In this document: positions 59,709-64,000 of the stretch, piece after piece
Position numbering within the stretch: position 1 is the stretch's first letter
Layout: the number at the start of each line of letters is the position of its first letter
Assembly: GCA_041685755.1 (NCBI GenBank)
Contig: JAWLFC010000004.1
Location: 6,162-70,161, forward strand
DNA from: Sva-07 sp041685755
GTDB taxonomy: Bacteria > Actinomycetota > Acidimicrobiia > Acidimicrobiales > Ilumatobacteraceae
DNA length: 64,000 nt
Direction of reading: 5' to 3'
Program-made: the position numbers and the translations under genes
The notes under the pieces: model-generated
The model's database searches: none
What the model saw: only the letters and a program-made list of their open reading frames with translations
What the model was told of the DNA's origin: nothing

Positions 59709-60708
59709 CGTGTGTCAACTGGGGTCTGACCCCAGTTGACACAGTGGACACGGGCACGAGGGTGAGGCGGAACGTGGGCGGGGCGAGCTGCACCAGTTCC
59801 AGGCGGCCGCCATCGGATTCGGCGAGCCGGCGTGCCAGCGCCAGGCCACGGCCGTGGGCGGCGCGATGGTCGTTCGGGCGGTCGAACAGCGTCGCCGCCC
59901 GCTCGGGGGTGATGCCGGTTCCCTCGTCCTCGATCGTCACGCTGTCGTCCTGTACGAGGATCGCCACGGTCCCTCGACCGTGACGCAATGCGTTGTCGAG
60001 CAGGATCGCCAGCACCTGCCCGATCAGGCCGGGCGTGGCGACCACCGGGCTGACCCGTGCGGTGGTGACGACGATCTGACGGCGCTTCTCGGCGAAGCGC
60101 TGTTGCCAGTCGGCGACCTGATGGTCGACCAGCGTCGTCAGCTCGAACTCGGCACGTTCCTTGGTCGAGCCCGTCCGGGCGACCGTCAGGAGGTCGTCGA
60201 GCGTCGTGTTGAGGTCGTGGGTCTGGGTGAGCGCGGCGGTGGCTTCCGCGGCGACGCCGGGGTCGTCAGTGCGCTCGAGCAACTCGAGGCGCATCGCGAT
60301 CCCGGTCAGGCCGGTGCGGAGTTGATGGGTCGCGTCGGCGGTGAAGCCCCGCTCCGACTCCAGCATCCGGTCGACGCGGTTGGCGCTGAGCCGCAGCGCC
60401 CGGGCGATGTCGTCGATCTCGGAGATCCCCGACGGTGCTGGTGCGGCGGCGCTGAAGTCGCCGTCGCCGAGCCGCGACGCACTGCGGGCGAGCCGTTCGA
60501 GCGGCCGGGCGAGCTGGCGGGCCTGGACGCCAGCGAGGAGTGCCGCCGAGCCGATCGCGGTTGCGGCGATCACGCCCAGCCGGGCGATGACGCCACCCGG
60601 CAGCGTTCCGCCCTCGGCGTCGCGGACCACGAGCAGCACCGGCAACAGCAGCACGACGATCACGACCAGCACCACGCTGATCGTGGAGAGCACGAGGCGT
60701 CGCCGCAC
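59695..60708 (-). CDS. Two-component sensor histidine kinase
   Basis: A 337-residue membrane kinase. Two transmembrane segments (about residues 8-27 and 40-58) flank a very short external loop, so it may sense the membrane or a partner. HAMP (ARPLERLARSASRLGDGDF) is followed by the HisKA helix with the phosphorylated His in ATHQLRTGL (about 129), then HATPase motifs N (LLDNALRHG), G1 (DEGTGI) and a G2-like HGRGLALARRL. In the H-box the usual Glu next to His is Gln. The GTG at 60708 lies 5 nt after the stop of the response regulator. The last residues are encoded by one arm of the clpB terminator palindrome. Confidence 0.88.
59711..59743. terminator. 16-bp palindrome after clpB, inside the kinase gene end
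   Basis: Perfect 16-bp arms (59711-59726 and 59728-59743) around a single T; the core is GGGGTCTGACCCC. It begins 2 nt after the clpB stop and lies within the last codons of the convergent histidine kinase. No T-run is present. It probably terminates clpB transcripts and may work in both directions. Confidence 0.65.
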
Positions 60709-60713
60709 GACGC

Positions 60714-61469
60714 TCAGCCCTCCGGGTCGAAGCGGAACCCGACGCCGCGCACCGTGACGATCTTCGACGGCGGATCGGCGTCGTCGCGGATCTTGCGCCG
60801 CAGCGTCGAGGTGTGGGTGTCGAGGGTGCGCGTCGACCCCCACCAGTTCTCGTCCCACACTCGGCTCATGATCGTCTCGCGTTTGAGGGTCACCCCGGGT
60901 TGGCGCATGAGCAGCTCCAGCAGGTCGAACTCCTTCGTGGTGAGCTCGACCTCCACCGCGGCGCCGTCGGCGTCGGCGACCCGGCAGCGGCGAGCGTCCG
61001 GATCGAGTTCGATCCCGGCACCGACCAGTACGCCGTGGCCGTTCGCGCCTCCGGCATGCTCGACGATGCGCAGCCGGGCACGGATGCGCGCGACGAGTTC
61101 GGCCAGCCGGAACGGCTTGGCGACGTAGTCGTCGGCGCCGGCGTTCAGCCCGACGATGACATCCATCTCCTCGGCGCGAGCGGTCAGCATGATGACCGGC
61201 AGGTCGGGATGGTCGGAGCGGATCTTGCGGCACACGTCGAGGCCGTCGACGTCGGGCAGCGTCAGATCGAGCAGGACGATCCCCGGACGCCGTTCACGTA
61301 CCGCCTCCAGCGCCGGCAGTCCCGCCGCCACGTGTTCGACGTCGAAGCCCTCCGAGCGCAACACCCGGATCAACGGCTCGCTGATCCGGTCGTCGTCCTC
61401 GACGAGCAGCACGGCGGTCGTCGTCGGGTGGGCGAGCGTGCCCCCGGCTGCGCGAAGCGTCGATTCCAT
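60714..61469 (-). CDS. OmpR-family response regulator
   Basis: A 251-residue DNA-binding response regulator. The receiver domain has the acidic pair in LLVEDDDRI (residues 21-29), the phosphorylation site Asp68 in LLDLTLPDVDG, Thr in MLTARAEE and Lys in YVAKPFRLAELVARI. The C-terminal winged helix has VELTTKEFDLLELLMRQPG, WWGSTRTLDTHTSTLRRKI and VRGVGFRF. An N-terminal extension of about 18 residues is present if the ATG at 61469 is used. A GTG one codon upstream is equally possible, and a shorter start would need GTG near residue 20. It precedes the histidine kinase in a two-gene operon; the stimulus is unknown. Confidence 0.92.
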   Translation of the reverse strand: MESTLRAAGGTLAHPTTTAVLLVEDDDRISEPLIRVLRSEGFDVEHVAAGLPALEAVRERRPGIVLLDLTLPDVDGLDVCRKIRSDHPDLPVIMLTARAEEMDVIVGLNAGADDYVAKPFRLAELVARIRARLRIVEHAGGANGHGVLVGAGIELDPDARRCRVADADGAAVEVELTTKEFDLLELLMRQPGVTLKRETIMSRVWDENWWGSTRTLDTHTSTLRRKIRDDADPPSKIVTVRGVGFRFDPEG

Positions 61470-61518
61470 CACCGCGCCATCGGCACGCCGAGCCCTCTAC
61501 TTGAGCCGGCGCCCGGTG

Positions 61519-62841
61519 TCAGCCGGTGCGGAGACGGACCGCGTCGCCGTGAGCCGGGAAGCCCTCGTGGTCGGCCAGGGCGACGACCGACGGGGTCATC
61601 CGGGCGAGTGCCGCGGCGTCGGCGCGGGCGACGGCGGTGCGCTTGAGGAACGTGTCGGCGGTGATCCCGGACGAGACGTGGGCGAACCCGGACGTGGGCA
61701 GCGACGCCGGACATCCGATCACGAAGTTCGCGGCGCTGAACGGGGTGTGCTGCCCGACGAGGATCTCGCCGGCGTTGACCAGGCCGTCGACGACGGTGTC
61801 GACCTCGGCGTCGGCGACGGCGATCTGCAGGTGTTCGGGGGCGAACTCGTTGGCCACGCCGACCGCGACGTCGAGCGAGTCGACGAGTACGCAGCCACCG
61901 TTCGGCCCGAGCGACGCCCGGGCGGCGTCGGCTCGGACGGCGGGCAGCGTCGCCAGCTGGGCGGCGAGCGCGGCGTCGACGGCGTCGGCCAGCTCACCCG
62001 ACGTCGTCACCAACACCACGGTCGAGTCGGTGCCGTGCTCGGCCTCGATCAGGAGGTCGGCGGCGAGCAGGGTCGGGTCGGCCGACCCGTCGGCGATCAC
62101 CAGGCTCTCGGTCGGGCCGAGCAGCATCATCGTGGCGACGCCGTGGCGTTGCATCTCGACCTGGGCGATCGTGACCGCCGGCGACCCGGGGCCGACGACC
62201 TTGCGGACCTTCGGGATCGTCTCGGTCCCGAATCCGAGCGCCGCCACCCCGGCCGGGCCGTTGACCCGGAACACGTCGGCGATGCCGAGCTTGCGGCACA
62301 CCACCAGCACCGCCGGGTCGACCTCGCCCCGACCTCCCGGCACCGGCGGTACGACGAGCGCGATCGTCGGCACACCGGCGACGACGGCAGGGACGGCGAG
62401 CTGGTAGGCGACGCTCGGATAGCTCGCTTTGCCCGACGGCGTGAACAGCCCGGCCGACGTGATCGGCGTGATCTTCTCGCCGACGGTCAGGCCGGGTTCG
62501 CTCTCGATCGACCAGTCGTGGGCCTGTTCCATCTGGGCCTCGTTGAAGGCCCGGAGGTGGGCGATCGCGTCGTCGATCGCGGCGTCGACCTCGGGAGCGA
62601 CCCTCGCCTGCTCGAACTCCTCGGTGCTCACGCGCAGCCCGTCGGGGGAGACATCGACGCCGTCGAACCGGCCGAGCGCGTCGCACACCGCAGCATCGCC
62701 ACGCTCGCGTACGTCGTCGATCAGCTCGCCGATCGAACGCCGCAACGCCCGATCGAAGATGTCGTCGATCCCTCGGCGCATCAGGGCGTCGCGGGCCTCG
62801 ACGTTCATCTCGTTCCAGATCTGCCTGCGCATCACGCTCAC
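61519..62841 (-). CDS. Histidinol dehydrogenase-family protein with altered zinc-site residues
   Basis: A 440-residue HisD-fold NAD-dependent dehydrogenase. The overall HisD pattern is clear: RVNGPAGVAALGFGTETIP, LGPTESLVIAD, NEFAPEHLQI with the catalytic Glu-His pair, and the C-terminal His in GFPAHGDAVRL. Positions known as zinc ligands or substrate contacts differ. SQAEH is IEAEH, the GDY motif is AANF, and the N-H-x-LPT motif is PASLPT; GPGN is GPGS. It stands alone, away from other his genes, so it may be a paralogue acting on another alcohol (the HisD relative HpsN oxidises sulfopropanediol), not the biosynthetic HisD. GTG start with TAACGT 7 nt upstream. Confidence 0.8.
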   Translation of the reverse strand: MSVMRRQIWNEMNVEARDALMRRGIDDIFDRALRRSIGELIDDVRERGDAAVCDALGRFDGVDVSPDGLRVSTEEFEQARVAPEVDAAIDDAIAHLRAFNEAQMEQAHDWSIESEPGLTVGEKITPITSAGLFTPSGKASYPSVAYQLAVPAVVAGVPTIALVVPPVPGGRGEVDPAVLVVCRKLGIADVFRVNGPAGVAALGFGTETIPKVRKVVGPGSPAVTIAQVEMQRHGVATMMLLGPTESLVIADGSADPTLLAADLLIEAEHGTDSTVVLVTTSGELADAVDAALAAQLATLPAVRADAARASLGPNGGCVLVDSLDVAVGVANEFAPEHLQIAVADAEVDTVVDGLVNAGEILVGQHTPFSAANFVIGCPASLPTSGFAHVSSGITADTFLKRTAVARADAAALARMTPSVVALADHEGFPAHGDAVRLRTG

Positions 62842-62848
62842 GCAGCCG

Positions 62849-62854
62849 ACGTTA
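62849..62854 (-). promoter_or_regulatory. Leaderless-type -10 element (TAACGT) before the HisD-family gene
   Basis: TAACGT on the - strand is 7 nt from the GTG at 62841 and supports it over the downstream ATG. Confidence 0.55.
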
Positions 62855-62970
62855 CCGGCGCCCGCCGAGCCGGAGCCCGGTGCGCTGGCGGTGGGACGTG
62901 ACGCGTCGACGGTGATCGGTGGGAACTCCGCCTCTGGTGGGTCGAGCCCAGGGGGGGCGCGCGATGGACC

Positions 62971-64000
62971 GTGTCAGTGAGGACTCGCACCCGTTTCGCC
63001 GTGGTTGCGGCGGTCGTCGTCGGCCTGGCGGGCGCGACGTGCTCGCCCGGAGGGTCCGAGAACTCGTCGGAGGGCAAGACCCCGTGGGCGCAGGACGCCG
63101 TCGAGCTCTTCGAGGCGATCGCCGACGACCTGAGCGACGTCGACCGGCACGCGGCGGCGAGATACTTCGCGAACGAGGGTGTGCTCGATCTCCGAGCCTG
63201 GGGAGGAGAGTTGTATTCCGGTCGGCTGGAGATCGCCGACGCACTGGGCAGGGTCCTCTACATCGCCCCTCGGGCGCGGTCCGCAGCGGACTCCGGATAC
63301 CCCGACCTCGAGGTCCACGTCGACCAGGTGTTCCTCGGTGACGGCACGGCCGTCGTCCGCTTCGATGCCCAGCACCACGCCGGTGGGGTGCCCTGGATAC
63401 AGCTGTACGCAGTCGGTGGCGACGCCGTGCTCACGTCGCGCCTCTACACCGAGGACCTCGGACACATCTTCCCGACCGAGCGGTGGACGCACGAGCCGGA
63501 GCACCCGTTCTACGACCGGTACGTCGACGTCTGGTCGTCGGGAGACCCGGACCGTCTGGCCGAGGTGTACGCGCGCACCGTCGTCGTCCGCGACGAGCTC
63601 GGGGGCGAGCGCTGGCACGGCCTCGAGGAACTCGCCGGTGAGATGGCGTCGGCGCCACCGTTGGAGCACGGGCCGTGGCCCGAGCGGTTCCGGTTCGACT
63701 CGGGAATCCGCCGAGAGCAGATCGCCGTGGTCCAGCTCGGTGGCTCCTGCCCCGCGCTCGAGGCCCGTCGATGGGTGTTCGACGAGGGCCTGATCGTCGA
63801 CGAGACGCGTTTCGCCCACGTCCCGTCGGTGCGTCGCTGCCGGGGAGACGCCGGCGAGGGGTGGTGGACGGGCTTCGAGGCCACCGGCTCCGAGGAGTTC
63901 GGCGTCGACACGATGACGATCGGCGAGCGGTCGATCGAGGTCGTCAACAGCGATCGCATGCAGCGTGATCTCGTCCGCTGGTTGTTCGGACGCTTCGACG
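62971..64000 (+). CDS. Secreted protein with two SnoaL-like domains (3' end outside window)
   Basis: An open frame begins at GTG 62971 (or GTG 62977) and runs to the window edge without a stop. The N-terminus (RTRFAVVAAVVVGLAGATCSPGG) is a signal peptide with a Cys that could be lipidated, although the lipobox is imperfect. Two regions then look like NTF2/SnoaL modules: ELFEAIADDLSDVDRHAAARYFANEG with VLDL, and FYDRYVDVWSSGDPDRLAEVYARTVVVRDELGG. Each has the helix-W/A-strand pattern of that fold. SnoaL-like proteins bind small hydrophobic ligands or act as cyclases; no active site is evident. The gene is divergent from the HisD-family gene. Confidence 0.65.
   Translation, partial: MSVRTRTRFAVVAAVVVGLAGATCSPGGSENSSEGKTPWAQDAVELFEAIADDLSDVDRHAAARYFANEGVLDLRAWGGELYSGRLEIADALGRVLYIAPRARSAADSGYPDLEVHVDQVFLGDGTAVVRFDAQHHAGGVPWIQLYAVGGDAVLTSRLYTEDLGHIFPTERWTHEPEHPFYDRYVDVWSSGDPDRLAEVYARTVVVRDELGGERWHGLEELAGEMASAPPLEHGPWPERFRFDSGIRREQIAVVQLGGSCPALEARRWVFDEGLIVDETRFAHVPSVRRCRGDAGEGWWTGFEATGSEEFGVDTMTIGERSIEVVNSDRMQRDLVRWLFGRFD

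Noticed and set aside
61519..62841. Start of a histidine biosynthesis operon
   Set aside because: No hisC, hisB or other his gene follows, and the key HisD residues are altered.

Overview
The window is very GC-rich (by eye around 70 %) and almost fully coding, with genes packed on both strands and no phage, IS element, CRISPR array or RNA gene that I can see. Several things point to an actinobacterium: a GlgE/TreS-maltokinase glucan operon, F420-type luciferase-like oxidoreductases, an Rv0338c-like iron-sulfur reductase, dnaK-grpE-dnaJ-hspR with HAIR operators, and many GTG starts with leaderless-type promoters. The overall flavour (amidohydrolase-2, LLM and Baeyer-Villiger enzymes, abundant surface-repeat proteins) suggests Acidimicrobiia, Ilumatobacter-like. 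That last step is inference and was not checked against a database.

Layout. 0-3.3 kb: end of an unknown gene, a DEAD-box RNA helicase and an amidohydrolase. 3.3-21 kb: trehalose/alpha-glucan metabolism. treY lies alone on the + strand; glgX-glgE-treS/mak-malQ-glgB-treZ form one - strand operon in which every junction is a 4-nt stop/start overlap, followed by a coupled type II NADH dehydrogenase. TreS-Mak would supply maltose-1-phosphate, GlgE polymerises it, GlgB branches, GlgX and MalQ trim and remodel, and TreY/TreZ return trehalose, which closes a cycle. 21-24.6 kb: membrane Fe-S reductase, a lone cyclic-nucleotide-binding protein and phosphoglycerate mutase. 24.7-31.6 kb: M14 peptidase, SLC13/RCK permease, cysD-cysN-cysC sulfate activation and cytidine deaminase. 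31.6-35.8 kb: the heat-shock operon with its own repressor HspR; the second HspR target, clpB, is at 57.2 kb.

35.8-48.6 kb is the most unusual part, a putative cell-surface system. It holds an actin-like/PilM-like protein coupled to an EccC/EssC-type protein whose three P-loops all look dead, and a divergent 1564-residue anchored protein with a beta-propeller, about 12 cadherin/tandem-95-like repeats and a 20-Thr tail. Convergent to that is moxR-DUF58-tgpA, where the transglutaminase has lost its Cys and His. 48.7-57.2 kb: SWIM/SNF2 pair, a natural Baeyer-Villiger monooxygenase-esterase fusion, an LLM oxidoreductase and a DUF3445 protein, the last two separated by a striking array of four alternating 12-bp motifs. 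57.2-64 kb: clpB, a two-component system, a divergent HisD-family dehydrogenase and the start of a secreted double-SnoaL-like protein.

Two regulatory themes recur. At least eight gene starts carry a TAnnnT-like -10 exactly 6-7 nt before ATG/GTG, as in leaderless transcripts. Several stop codons are followed at once by long near-perfect palindromes without a U-tract.
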